Assembly (NCBI GenBank): GCA_946886065.1
Contig: CAMPHU010000047.1
Coordinates: 1-25,995, forward strand
DNA from: an uncultured Massilia sp.
GTDB taxonomy: Bacteria; Pseudomonadota; Gammaproteobacteria; Burkholderiales; Burkholderiaceae
Reading direction: 5' to 3'
DNA: 25,995 bases
Below are positions 6,949 through 14,186 of the stretch, one piece after another (the first letter of the stretch is position 1; each line of letters starts with the position of its first letter). Position numbers and translations under genes: made by a program. The notes under the pieces were generated by a model. The model did no database searches and was not told the DNA's origin. It saw nothing but the letters and a program-made list of their open reading frames with translations.

Positions 6949-9159
6949 TTACTTCCGCCCTATCGTCACCTGCTTCACCGCCTGCTGCCCCCCGGCATCC
7001 ACGGCGCGCACCTCGACAGTCCACGGCGCCTTCCCCGACAACAGCACCGACTTCGAGAACACCAGCGCGTCGCCCTGCTGCACGAAGGCCGACTTGTCGA
7101 AGCTGTGCAGCACCTTGCCCGCGCTGGTCGTCACCGTCACGCGCGCTTCGGTCACGTTCGCCACGCCATTGGCGTCGCCAACCTTGGCAGTGACCGCGAC
7201 CGGCTGGTCGCCACTGACCTTGGTGCTGCCGACGCTCAGCTCCGCAGTCGGCGGCACATTGTCCGGCACCGTGACCTCATACTTGCCGGTATAGGCCGTC
7301 GACAGCAGGTTCACGCGCCCATCGACCCGCACATGCCACTCGCCCGGCGCCGGATACTTGACCTCGACCGAGCGGTACTTCTGGATCGTGGTCAACCCCG
7401 CCGATTGCGCGGCGAAGTTGACACCGCTGGCCGGATCGACGCCCGGCGCGTACAGGGTGATGTACAGGTTGTTCGCCTCCAGGTCCCACTGCGCATCCGC
7501 GAACAGCTTCATGGCGCCAGGCTCGACCGTGATCTTGTGCAGGCCATAGCCGGTATTGGTCTGGAACGAGTTGATCGTTGCCGTGCCCGCATAGGTGCCC
7601 CCGGAAACGAGGACCGGGCCCGGGTTGAAGCGCACCAGGTCGTCCGCGGTGACGGCGGTCGGGATATTACCGGCGTTGACCGCTTCCACTGCCTTGTGGG
7701 CATCGACGAAGCCGGCGCCGGCGTCGAAGCTGTCGTAGCCGGTCATGACGGTCTTGTTGGCGGTGACTTCCAGCAGGCGGATCACGTCGAGCGGCGCCAG
7801 GCGCGCGCCGCCCCTGGCGTCCTGGGCCTGGTGCACCAGTGCCGCGATGCCGCTCACGTGCGGCGTGGCCATCGAGGTGCCGGACGCGGCGCCGTAGTAG
7901 GTGCCGCTGGTGGTCATCGGGTGCACCGGGTTCTGGCTTGATACGATGTTCTCGCCCGGCGCCACGATGGCCGGACGGTCGATGCCGAGCGGACGCGCGG
8001 CGTGGTCCCACGCAGCCTGCTCCTCGGCGCTGGCGGCCAGGAAGGCCTTCAGGTTGGCCAGCGCCAGCTCGCGGTCATGGTTGCCCTCCGGACGGCCGCG
8101 CGACGAGAAGCCGGTCATCCCGTAGGCCTTGTTGGTGGCGCCGATGCCCAGCGCGTAGGGCGCGTTGGAATACGGGTTCATCGTGTTCGGGCTCGGCCCG
8201 TCATTCCCCGCCGCGAACACGGACAGGATGCCCGCTTCGTACGCCAGGCGCGAGGCGACGTTGGTCGAGCGGTTGGGGTTGAAGGGTTCGTAGGACGAGC
8301 TGCCCCAGGAGTTGCTGAGCACCCGGATGTCGGCTTCGCCGCTGCGCTTGCTGGCGATCACGTGGTCGTAGGCTTCCAGCGTGAAGGGCAGGTTGATGCC
8401 GGTGCTGGTGGCATAGCTGATGATGTTCGCCTTGGGCGCCATGCCGCGCAGGTTGCCGTCGGATTCCATGCCGGTGCCGGCGATGGTGCCGATGCAGTGG
8501 GTGCCGTGGCCGTATTCGTCGGTGTTCCACTGGGCGCCGAGCGCGCCCGTATGCTGTTCGATGACCGAGGTCTCGACGTCGATGCCGTCCGGCGTCAGCG
8601 AGATGTAGACCTGGGTCGGATCGATGCCCAGCGCGCCCGCCACCGCGTAGTTCTTCTTGACGTTGCCGAGGTCGGGATGCAGGCCGTCGGCGCCCGTGTC
8701 GATGATGGCCACCGTCACGCCGGCGCCGTCCAGGCCAAGCACGCGCTGCACTTCCTCGGCCTTGGTCATGACCCGGCCTTCGGCATTGAACAGGCGCTGC
8801 GAGCGGCTCGGTTCGATGAAGCGGGTCTCGGGCCAGCCGGCCACCTGGTTGATCTCGGCCTTGGTCAGCAGCATGCGGGCCATCGGCAACACCTTGTAGG
8901 TCTTGATCTTGCGGCCCAGGACCGACAGGCGCGAGGTGCTTTCCTTCTTGTCGAACACGACGATGACATCGTAGTAGACGTTGGCGAGCTGCTTATTGAG
9001 TTCCTGGGCGAACAGGCTGTCGATCTTGGCCGCGGCCAGCGTGCCGGAGGATGTGCCGGGCAGGATACCGGCGGAGGCGGCGCCGGCGAGCGGGCCTTGC
9101 GCGCCCAAGGCCAGGACCAGTGCTGCAACGAGTGAAAAACGACGACGGGATGATCTCAC
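6949..9159 (-). CDS. Secreted subtilisin-like serine protease (S8 family)
   Basis: A 736-residue exported protease. An Arg-rich, hydrophobic signal peptide occupies residues 1-30, with probable cleavage after AASA. An inhibitor-I9-like propeptide lies at about 60-125. The catalytic domain spans roughly 140-520 with Asp154 (IIDTGADGLHPDL), His218 (YGHGTH), oxyanion Asn319 (AAGND) and Ser429 (GTSMATP). A C-terminal region of about 200 residues looks beta-rich and ends in an Ig/cadherin-like stretch (PPTAELSVGSTKVSG onwards). Two segments look long for the family: one between Asp and His, and an Ala/charged stretch at about 355-392 between FSSRG and the IVAPGE motif. The start is the GTG at 9157-9159, chosen because GAGGAG lies 7 bases upstream and gives a proper signal peptide; longer frames are unlikely. 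Confidence 0.92.
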   Translation of the reverse strand: MRSSRRRFSLVAALVLALGAQGPLAGAASAGILPGTSSGTLAAAKIDSLFAQELNKQLANVYYDVIVVFDKKESTSRLSVLGRKIKTYKVLPMARMLLTKAEINQVAGWPETRFIEPSRSQRLFNAEGRVMTKAEEVQRVLGLDGAGVTVAIIDTGADGLHPDLGNVKKNYAVAGALGIDPTQVYISLTPDGIDVETSVIEQHTGALGAQWNTDEYGHGTHCIGTIAGTGMESDGNLRGMAPKANIISYATSTGINLPFTLEAYDHVIASKRSGEADIRVLSNSWGSSSYEPFNPNRSTNVASRLAYEAGILSVFAAGNDGPSPNTMNPYSNAPYALGIGATNKAYGMTGFSSRGRPEGNHDRELALANLKAFLAASAEEQAAWDHAARPLGIDRPAIVAPGENIVSSQNPVHPMTTSGTYYGAASGTSMATPHVSGIAALVHQAQDARGGARLAPLDVIRLLEVTANKTVMTGYDSFDAGAGFVDAHKAVEAVNAGNIPTAVTADDLVRFNPGPVLVSGGTYAGTATINSFQTNTGYGLHKITVEPGAMKLFADAQWDLEANNLYITLYAPGVDPASGVNFAAQSAGLTTIQKYRSVEVKYPAPGEWHVRVDGRVNLLSTAYTGKYEVTVPDNVPPTAELSVGSTKVSGDQPVAVTAKVGDANGVANVTEARVTVTTSAGKVLHSFDKSAFVQQGDALVFSKSVLLSGKAPWTVEVRAVDAGGQQAVKQVTIGRK

Positions 9160-9166
9160 GACTGTG

Positions 9167-9172
9167 CTCCTC
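9167..9172 (-). promoter_or_regulatory. Ribosome-binding site that sets the GTG start of the S8 protease
   Basis: GAGGAG on the minus strand, 7 bases before the GTG at 9157-9159. It rules in favour of the GTG over the in-frame ATG 93 bases upstream. Confidence 0.7.
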
Positions 9173-9248
9173 TTGATTTGTTGTTGTTCAGGGATGCTTC
9201 CGGTGAAAAACGGCATTTCCGTGATGCCGCCTGATGAGTATTCCGTCG

Positions 9249-9310
9249 GCATACATGCACGTCAAACGTGCATACATACGTTGAAAATTTATTTTTGCAA
9301 ACAGCAAAAA
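9249..9310 (-). promoter_or_regulatory. Inverted-repeat-rich promoter/operator region of the S8 protease gene
   Basis: On the minus strand, TTGCAA (9295-9300) and TATGTA (9273-9278) are 16 bases apart and could be -35 and -10 boxes. Two perfect 7-base inverted repeats overlap them: 9255-9261 with 9267-9273 (5-base spacer) and 9292-9298 with 9304-9310 (5-base spacer). GCATACAT also occurs twice, at 9249-9256 and 9270-9277, 21 bases apart. The layout suggests a bound regulator. Which one is unknown. Confidence 0.4.
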
Positions 9311-9378
9311 ACGTTGCATCTGCGCCAATTTTCAATCGTGCGCGCAATGCTCTGTGCTAGGTATGGATGAGCTGGCGG

Positions 9379-9410
9379 AAAAAGAAACGGCCCGCGCGAA
9401 GGCGGGCCGC
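9379..9410 (-). terminator. Rho-independent terminator after the DUF883/YqjE/YqjK-like genes
   Basis: A GC-rich 7-base stem (9389-9395 with 9402-9408) with a 6-base loop, followed on the minus strand by GTTTCTTTTT (9379-9388). It lies 25 bases beyond the stop of the YqjK-like gene. Confidence 0.8.
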
Positions 9411-9432
9411 AGGGGAGGGAAGAGGCGCGCAC

Positions 9433-9735
9433 TCAATGCACCTCGAAGCCCTTCCACCTGAGTACGGGCAGGGCGCGCCGGGCGAACTTGTAGAGCGAGA
9501 CGCCGGCAGTGACGAGGCCGACCGCCCACTTGGGCTTGGTGGCGAGGAAGCCCGCCGCCACGCCGGCCACGATCAGGGCCGTCTTCTTGTGCTCGGTGAC
9601 GTAGGCGGGAACGACGCCCAGCGTCTCGGGCGACTTCAGCATGGCGAAGTCGTGCGCGATGAGGGCGCGCTGCTCGGCGCAGCGTGCCACCAGTTCGGCG
9701 CGGCGGGCCGCAAGCATCCCGGATTTAGTGCCCAT
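9433..9735 (-). CDS. YqjK-like small protein
   Basis: A 100-residue protein. Its first half is helical and charged (RRAELVARCAEQRALIAHDF), resembling the YqjK family, and its second half holds one hydrophobic helix (ALIVAGVAAGFLA, about 53-65). AGGAG sits 8 bases before the ATG. The start overlaps the end of the YqjE-like gene by 11 bases, indicating translational coupling. In enterobacteria yqjD-yqjE-yqjK encode membrane-associated proteins of stationary phase. The molecular role is not established, and the name here rests on context plus weak sequence similarity. Confidence 0.7.
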   Translation of the reverse strand: MGTKSGMLAARRAELVARCAEQRALIAHDFAMLKSPETLGVVPAYVTEHKKTALIVAGVAAGFLATKPKWAVGLVTAGVSLYKFARRALPVLRWKGFEVH

Positions 9736-10102
9736 CTACTTGTTCTCCTTTCGCGAACTCGACGTCCTTGCGCAGCTCGGCCAGGGTGGCGCCGAGCAGC
9801 GGCGGACGCGAAGCCAGTCCGCCGCGCAGCTTCGTGACCGCGAAACCGCAGCCAAGCGCGAACAGGACCGCCATGCCGCCCACCGCCAGCAGGCGATGGG
9901 TGTCCCAGAACAGCACCAGCACGAACAGCACGGCGAGGACGAGGGCGCCGAGCGCCAGGACGGCTGCCGCCAGCGCCCAGGCGAGGTAGCCGAACAGGCG
10001 CTGCGTTTCTTCCTGCAGCTCCACCGCCGCCAGCTCCAGGCGCGTGCGCGCCATGGCCAGCACGGTGCTGCCTATCCTGCCTACCGCCGCGGAGATACTC
10101 AT
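9725..10102 (-). CDS. Phage-holin-like YqjE family membrane protein
   Basis: A 125-residue protein with an amphipathic N-terminal helix (residues 1-40, including MARTRLELAAVELQEETQRL) and two hydrophobic segments around 42-65 and 70-85, then a cytosolic tail. This is the pattern of the 'phage holin family'/YqjE group (PF07332). Despite the family name there is no phage context here. The ATG at 10100-10102 shares one base with the TAA of the upstream DUF883 gene, a classic coupled arrangement. A longer frame upstream is ruled out because it would overlap most of the start region of nothing recognisable. Confidence 0.82.
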   Translation of the reverse strand: MSISAAVGRIGSTVLAMARTRLELAAVELQEETQRLFGYLAWALAAAVLALGALVLAVLFVLVLFWDTHRLLAVGGMAVLFALGCGFAVTKLRGGLASRPPLLGATLAELRKDVEFAKGEQVDGH

Positions 10103-10401
10103 TACTTGCGGGCGATCAGCATGCCGACCACGACGCCGACCGCGGCGCCCAGGCCCACCGATTTCCACGGATTCTCTTTGACGTACTCGTCGGTCTTCTT
10201 GGCCGCGTCGACCACGGTTTCCTGGTAGTGGGCCAGGCCGGCCTTGGCGCTGGCCAGGGTCGACTCGAACTTGGCCTTGAGTTCTTCGCCGCCCAGGGCG
10301 CCACCATTGCGCAGCCAGGCTTCCGCGTCATGGATCACGGTCTTCAGGTCGGCCACCAGTTGCTCGCGGGTGCCGGTTTGGGTAGGGATCTTTTCAATCA
10401 T
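10102..10401 (-). CDS. DUF883 family protein (YqjD/ElaB-like)
   Basis: A 99-residue protein with a long amphipathic helix (about 10-70) and a C-terminal glycine-rich transmembrane segment (SVGLGAAVGVVVGMLIARK, 80-98). It carries the typical ENPWKSVG motif of the family at about 75-82. E. coli YqjD and ElaB are inner-membrane tail-anchored proteins that bind ribosomes in stationary phase; the same role is inferred only by homology. An AAAGAGG ribosome-binding site lies 7 bases before the ATG. It is the first of three overlapping small genes and follows ubiA by 42 bases. Confidence 0.88.
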   Translation of the reverse strand: MIEKIPTQTGTREQLVADLKTVIHDAEAWLRNGGALGGEELKAKFESTLASAKAGLAHYQETVVDAAKKTDEYVKENPWKSVGLGAAVGVVVGMLIARK

Positions 10402-10443
10402 GGGGAACCTCTTTGTGGTGGAGTGAATGCCTTTTAAGCAATA

Positions 10444-11298
10444 TTACCTGAATGCATAGTCTAGTGCGACACCGCTGAACAGTGCAGCGCCAAGCCAATT
10501 GTTGTGGCGGAAGGCTTTGAAGCAGGCCATGCGTTCGCGGTGGCGGATCAGGGTGTAGTGGTAGAGCGCCAGCCCGGCGGCCACGACGATGCCGGCCACG
10601 AACCACCAGCGCAGGCCCAGGACCCAGCCGCACACCAGGTCGATGGCGAGGGCCGCGCCGTAGCACAGCATCACGGCGGCCACGTCGAAGCGCCCGAAGG
10701 TGATGGCCGAGGTGCGGATGCCGATCTTGAGGTCGTCGTCACGGTCGACCATGGCGTATTCGGTGTCGTAGGCCACGGCCCAGAACACGTTCGCCGCCAG
10801 CAGCCACCAGGCCACTGCCGGCACCTGGTCCTGCACCGCCGCGAAGGCCATGGGGATGCCGAAGCCGAAGGCGATGCCCAGGTAGGCCTGGGGAATGGCG
10901 AAGAAGCGCTTGAAGTAGGGATAGGTGCCGGCCACCACCAGCGCCACCACCGACAGCTGCTTGGTCAGCGTGTTCAGCGGCTGGATCAGCAGGAAGGAAA
11001 CCAGGGCCAGCACCAGCGCCACCATCACCGCTTCCCAGCCGCGGATCTTGCCGCTGGTGAGGGGGCGGTCGACGGTGCGCTTGACGTGGCGGTCGAAGTC
11101 GCGGTCCGCGTAGTCGTTGATGGCGCAGCCGCTTGATCGCATCAAGGCGGTGCCGAGCACGAAGATCGCCAGCACCATCATGTCGGGCACGCCGCCGGAG
11201 GCCATCCACAGCGCCCACAGGGTAGGCCACAGCAGCAGGAGGATGCCGATCGGCTTGTCGGCCCGGACCAGGCGGAAATAGAGCGCCAGCTTGTTCAT
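10444..11298 (-). CDS. ubiA: 4-hydroxybenzoate polyprenyltransferase
   Basis: A 284-residue integral membrane prenyltransferase that attaches the polyprenyl chain to 4-hydroxybenzoate in ubiquinone synthesis. The two Asp-rich Mg2+-prenyl-diphosphate motifs are visible: NDYADRDFD at 61-69 and [12 protein letters not shown] at 178-189. About eight to nine hydrophobic helices lie between and around them. Length and the N-terminal [20 protein letters not shown] stretch match bacterial UbiA rather than protohaem farnesyltransferases. AGGA lies upstream of the ATG. No ubiC is seen next to it. The three small genes downstream may be cotranscribed; no terminator was seen in the 42-base gap. Confidence 0.95.
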   Translation of the reverse strand: MNKLALYFRLVRADKPIGILLLLWPTLWALWMASGGVPDMMVLAIFVLGTALMRSSGCAINDYADRDFDRHVKRTVDRPLTSGKIRGWEAVMVALVLALVSFLLIQPLNTLTKQLSVVALVVAGTYPYFKRFFAIPQAYLGIAFGFGIPMAFAAVQDQVPAVAWWLLAANVFWAVAYDTEYAMVDRDDDLKIGIRTSAITFGRFDVAAVMLCYGAALAIDLVCGWVLGLRWWFVAGIVVAAGLALYHYTLIRHRERMACFKAFRHNNWLGAALFSGVALDYAFR

Positions 11299-11398
11299 GG
11301 ATGAATCCTGTCTTGTCGTGCAAGAACTGTTGAGCAGAAGACAGCGATTCTAAAGCTTTTGCAGCGCCTGCGGCGAGCCGCCTCCGCCGCTGCCAAAG

Positions 11399-11412
11399 CG
11401 GCAATATTGCCG
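11399..11412. repeat. 14-base perfect palindrome between ubiA and phoX-type gene
   Basis: CGGCAATATTGCCG reads identically on both strands and lies 5 bases upstream of the candidate Pho box. It could be an operator for either divergent gene. No protein is known for it from sequence alone. Confidence 0.5.
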
Positions 11413-11417
11413 TTTTG

Positions 11418-11452
11418 TTGTCATTGAACCGACATTTTTGTTTGTTTAAATG
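11418..11452 (+). promoter_or_regulatory. Candidate Pho box and -10 of the PhoX-type gene
   Basis: Two 7-base repeats, TTGTCAT (11418-11424) and CCGACAT (11429-11435), are spaced 11 bases apart like the PhoB consensus CTGTCAT-N4-CTGTCAT, matching 6 and 5 of 7 positions. A TTTAAATG -10-like segment (11445-11452) starts about 10 bases after the box, as in PhoB-activated promoters. The same stretch also fits a weak sigma-70 pair (TTGAAC 11424-11429, N17, TAAATG). Confidence 0.45.
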
Positions 11453-11508
11453 CATCGGTCCGTGCCATCGGGGGTGTGGACGGAAGGCATCCAACAATGG
11501 AGAACTCA

Positions 11509-13011
11509 ATGACTGACAAAGAATTGTCGCCGTCGCGACGCAATCTGCTCAAGGGCCTGGCCGGCGCGTCCGCGCTGCCTTTCGTCGGGGCTTTCGCCGC
11601 CATGCAGGCCCAGCAGGCCATGGCCGCCAGCGGCTCCACTGCCCTGGTGGACAGCCCCTATGGTCCGATCGCTCCGGTCGCGGACCTGACGACCGGCCTG
11701 CCGCTGCTGCAGCTGCCGGCCGGCTTCAGCTACAAGAGCTTCGGCTGGCGCGGCGACCTGATGACCGACGGCCATGCCTGCCCGGGCGGCCACGACGGCA
11801 TGGGCGTGGTCGTCTCGCGCAAGGTGGGCCGCAGCACCGAGCTGGTGCTGGTGCGTAACCACGAAATCGGCGGCACCGGCGCCGGCAACTTCATCAACGC
11901 CATCGGCGTCTACGATGGCGGCAATGTCAGCAACTCCTCCGGCAACAAGTTCGGCGGCGGCACCACGAACCTGCTGTTCCGCGACGGTCACTGGGTCAGC
12001 ATGACGCCGAGCCTGGGCGGCACCCAGACCAACTGCGCCGGCGGCATCACGCCCTGGGGCACCTGGCTCACCTGCGAGGAAGTCGGCTCGGACGCCGTCA
12101 GCGCCTCGGGCAGGAAGCACGGCTACGTGTTCGAGGTGACGGCCGACCCGGCCCGGACCACCGGCCAGCCGATCGTCGGCATGGGCCGCTTCGCCCACGA
12201 AGCCGCCGCCGTCGACCCGGCCACCGGCTTCGTCTACCAGACCGAGGATGCGGGCGGCAAGTCGGGCTTCTACCGCTACGTGCCGGATATCCGCACCGGC
12301 GCCCCCGGCTCGCTGGCCCGGGGCGGCATCCTGCAGATGGCGCGCGTGCGCGGCATCCAGAACGCCAACCTGGCGGTGGCATCGGTCAACGCCGCGTATG
12401 AACTGGAGTGGGTGCCGATCGCCAACCCGGACGCCGACCGCGGCAACGCCACCGGTCCTTCGGGCGTGACCATCACCAACGCGGCCGGCCCCTTCCTGCA
12501 AGGCTGGCTGCAGGGCGCGGCGCGCATGAACCGGGGCGAAGGCATCTGGTACGCGCAGGGCAAGATGTACGTGATGGACACCTCGGGCGGCGCCGTGCAG
12601 CGCGGCGCGATCTGGGAGCTGGACCTGGCCACCCAGGTGCTCAAGTGCATCTACTCGAGCCCCAGCCCGCTGGTCGGCAACATGGGCGACAACCTGACCG
12701 TCAGCCCGCGCAACGCCATCCTGATCTGCGAGGACGCCTCGACCGCCGCCACCGACATGTACGGCTTCGGCCAGCGCCTGATGGGGCTGACCGGCGCAGG
12801 CGATGCCTACATCTTCGCCAAGAACAACATCAACCTGACCGAGGCCCAGTTGCAGGGCGCGGGCAAGCTGGCATCGCTGGCGGGCGACCGGCGCGGCAAC
12901 GAGTTCGCCGGCGCCTGCTTCGACCCGACCGGCCGCTACCTGTTCGTGAATATCCAGACCCCGGGCGTGACGTTCGCGATCTCCGGTCCGTGGGCCAAGG
13001 GACCTTTGTAA
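11509..13011 (+). CDS. PhoX family (DUF839) alkaline phosphatase-like protein, Tat-exported
   Basis: A 500-residue protein with a twin-arginine signal: SRRNLLK at 9-15, then a hydrophobic stretch, with likely cleavage near residue 40 (QAMAA). The mature part matches PhoX/DUF839 beta-propeller phosphatases, which use iron and calcium and hydrolyse phosphomonoesters in the periplasm. Family-like segments are NHEIGG (117-122), TNCAGGITPWGTWLTCEE (174-191), GRFAHEAAAVD (226-236), DNLTVSPRNAILICEDA and a late GNEFAGACFDPTGRYLFVN. ATG 11509 is preferred, with GGAG at 11499-11502; an in-frame ATG at 11497 is possible. A candidate Pho box precedes it. A PEP-CTERM gene follows after 28 bases. Phosphatase activity is inferred, since many DUF839 proteins are untested. 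Confidence 0.85.
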   Translation: MTDKELSPSRRNLLKGLAGASALPFVGAFAAMQAQQAMAASGSTALVDSPYGPIAPVADLTTGLPLLQLPAGFSYKSFGWRGDLMTDGHACPGGHDGMGVVVSRKVGRSTELVLVRNHEIGGTGAGNFINAIGVYDGGNVSNSSGNKFGGGTTNLLFRDGHWVSMTPSLGGTQTNCAGGITPWGTWLTCEEVGSDAVSASGRKHGYVFEVTADPARTTGQPIVGMGRFAHEAAAVDPATGFVYQTEDAGGKSGFYRYVPDIRTGAPGSLARGGILQMARVRGIQNANLAVASVNAAYELEWVPIANPDADRGNATGPSGVTITNAAGPFLQGWLQGAARMNRGEGIWYAQGKMYVMDTSGGAVQRGAIWELDLATQVLKCIYSSPSPLVGNMGDNLTVSPRNAILICEDASTAATDMYGFGQRLMGLTGAGDAYIFAKNNINLTEAQLQGAGKLASLAGDRRGNEFAGACFDPTGRYLFVNIQTPGVTFAISGPWAKGPL

Positions 13012-13039
13012 CCAAGACCATCCATCACAGGAGAATGAA

Positions 13040-13618
13040 ATGCACATTATCAAAATGATCGCCGCCGCCTTCGCGGCATTGATGCTCTCCGGCGGCGCGC
13101 AGGGCGCGGTCCTGCTGTCGAGCACCGGCTCGCCGGCCAACGCCGCCACCGACTACAGCGCACCGGGCCTGGTGTCCTTCAACCTCGACCTGCAGAACTT
13201 CAGCGGCACGAAGCTCGATTTCGTGCTGCAGGAAGACGACCTGCTGGGGCCGCTGAACCTGAGCGCCATGGTGCTGAACCTGAGCGGGGTGCCTTTCTCG
13301 CAGTTCAATTTCTACCTGCAGGGCATCGGCATTGCCGGCGCCGGCAGCGTGACCCCGGCGTTCGGCGTCCTGGACAGCGTCAGCCACGGCGCCGACAGCG
13401 TGGGCATCCGCTTCGCCCAGGCTGAGCCGGCCGAGCTGCACTTCGGGAATCCATTGGGCCTGCAGGGCCAGGCCGATTGGGTGCTGGACACGTCCGGCCT
13501 GCGCGCGGGCGACAGCTTCTCCATCGTGGCGCAGGTGCCGGAACCCTCGACCGTGGCGCTGGTGCTGCCGATGCTGTGCATGGCCGGCCTGATGGCCGCG
13601 CGCCGCAAGAAGGGCTGA
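13040..13618 (+). CDS. PEP-CTERM sorting domain protein
   Basis: A 192-residue exported protein. A signal peptide spans 1-22 (cleavage near GAQGA). A beta-rich, Ser/Leu/Asn-rich middle follows. It ends in a PEP-CTERM tail: VPEPS at 166-170, a hydrophobic helix at 171-185 and the basic end ARRKKG. Such tails are recognised by exosortase (EpsH/XrtA-type) in bacteria with extracellular polysaccharide. No exosortase gene lies in this window. AGGAG at 13029-13033 precedes the ATG. It is 28 bases downstream of the PhoX-type gene on the same strand, so probably shares its transcript. The function of the middle is unknown. Confidence 0.88.
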   Translation: MHIIKMIAAAFAALMLSGGAQGAVLLSSTGSPANAATDYSAPGLVSFNLDLQNFSGTKLDFVLQEDDLLGPLNLSAMVLNLSGVPFSQFNFYLQGIGIAGAGSVTPAFGVLDSVSHGADSVGIRFAQAEPAELHFGNPLGLQGQADWVLDTSGLRAGDSFSIVAQVPEPSTVALVLPMLCMAGLMAARRKKG

Positions 13619-13627
13619 TGCCCGGTT

Positions 13628-13658
13628 GCCCATGCCGCGCGCCCGCGCCGGCATGGGC
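13628..13658 (+). terminator. Terminator-like hairpin after the PEP-CTERM gene
   Basis: A perfect 10-base stem (13628-13637 with 13649-13658) and an 11-base loop lie 9 bases after the stop codon. There is no T-run after it, so termination would be weak or Rho-assisted. Confidence 0.45.
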
Positions 13659-13730
13659 GCTCATGCATCTGGAATTGCGCAGGCGGCTTGCTTATGCAAT
13701 GATTCCGCGCTTTAGGCCCAGGGTTCCATC

Positions 13731-14186
13731 ATGTCCATCCGCACCAGGGAAGCGTCGCACGACGATCTCCCGCACATTGCCAAGCTGTTCGACCTGTACC
13801 GGCAGTTCTACGAGCAGGCTCCGGATGCGGAACTCGCCCGCAGCTTCGTCGAACAGCGCTTCCTCAACCGCGAATCGCGGCAGCTGGTGGCGGAGAATGC
13901 GGCCGGGGAGATCGTCGGCTTCTCCCAGCTCTATCCGGGTTTCTGCTCGGTCGAAGCGGCGCCCATCTACGTGCTCTACGACCTGTTCGTCGCGCCCGAT
14001 GCGCGCCAGGGCGGGGTGGGGCGTGCGCTGCTGCTGGCGGCCGAGGCGCTGGCCAGGGCCGAAGGCAAGACGCGCATGGACCTGAGCACGGCCAAGACCA
14101 ATCTCGTGGCGCAGTCGCTGTACGAATCGCTCGGCTGGACGCGCGACGAGGTGTTCCACGCATACAGCCGGCGACTCCTTCCTTGA
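13731..14186 (+). CDS. GNAT family N-acetyltransferase
   Basis: A 151-residue single GNAT domain. Motif A contains YDLFVAPDARQGGVGRALL, with the acetyl-CoA pyrophosphate-binding loop RQGGVGR at 92-98; the following NLVAQSLYESLGW and YSRRLL segments are motif B-like. It transfers an acetyl group from acetyl-CoA to an unknown amine. The start has only a weak AGGG upstream. Its TGA at 14184-14186 abuts the stop of the convergent MuiA-like gene with no base between them. Confidence 0.9.
   Translation: MSIRTREASHDDLPHIAKLFDLYRQFYEQAPDAELARSFVEQRFLNRESRQLVAENAAGEIVGFSQLYPGFCSVEAAPIYVLYDLFVAPDARQGGVGRALLLAAEALARAEGKTRMDLSTAKTNLVAQSLYESLGWTRDEVFHAYSRRLLP

Noticed and set aside
9725..10102. Prophage remnant, suggested by the 'phage holin' family name of the YqjE-like protein
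   Set aside because: The family name is historical. The neighbours are housekeeping genes and no lysis, capsid or integrase gene is present.
11497..11508. An earlier start for the PhoX-type gene at ATG 11497
   Set aside because: It is possible, with GGAAGG upstream, but ATG 11509 has a closer GGAG. The difference is only four residues before the twin-arginine motif.
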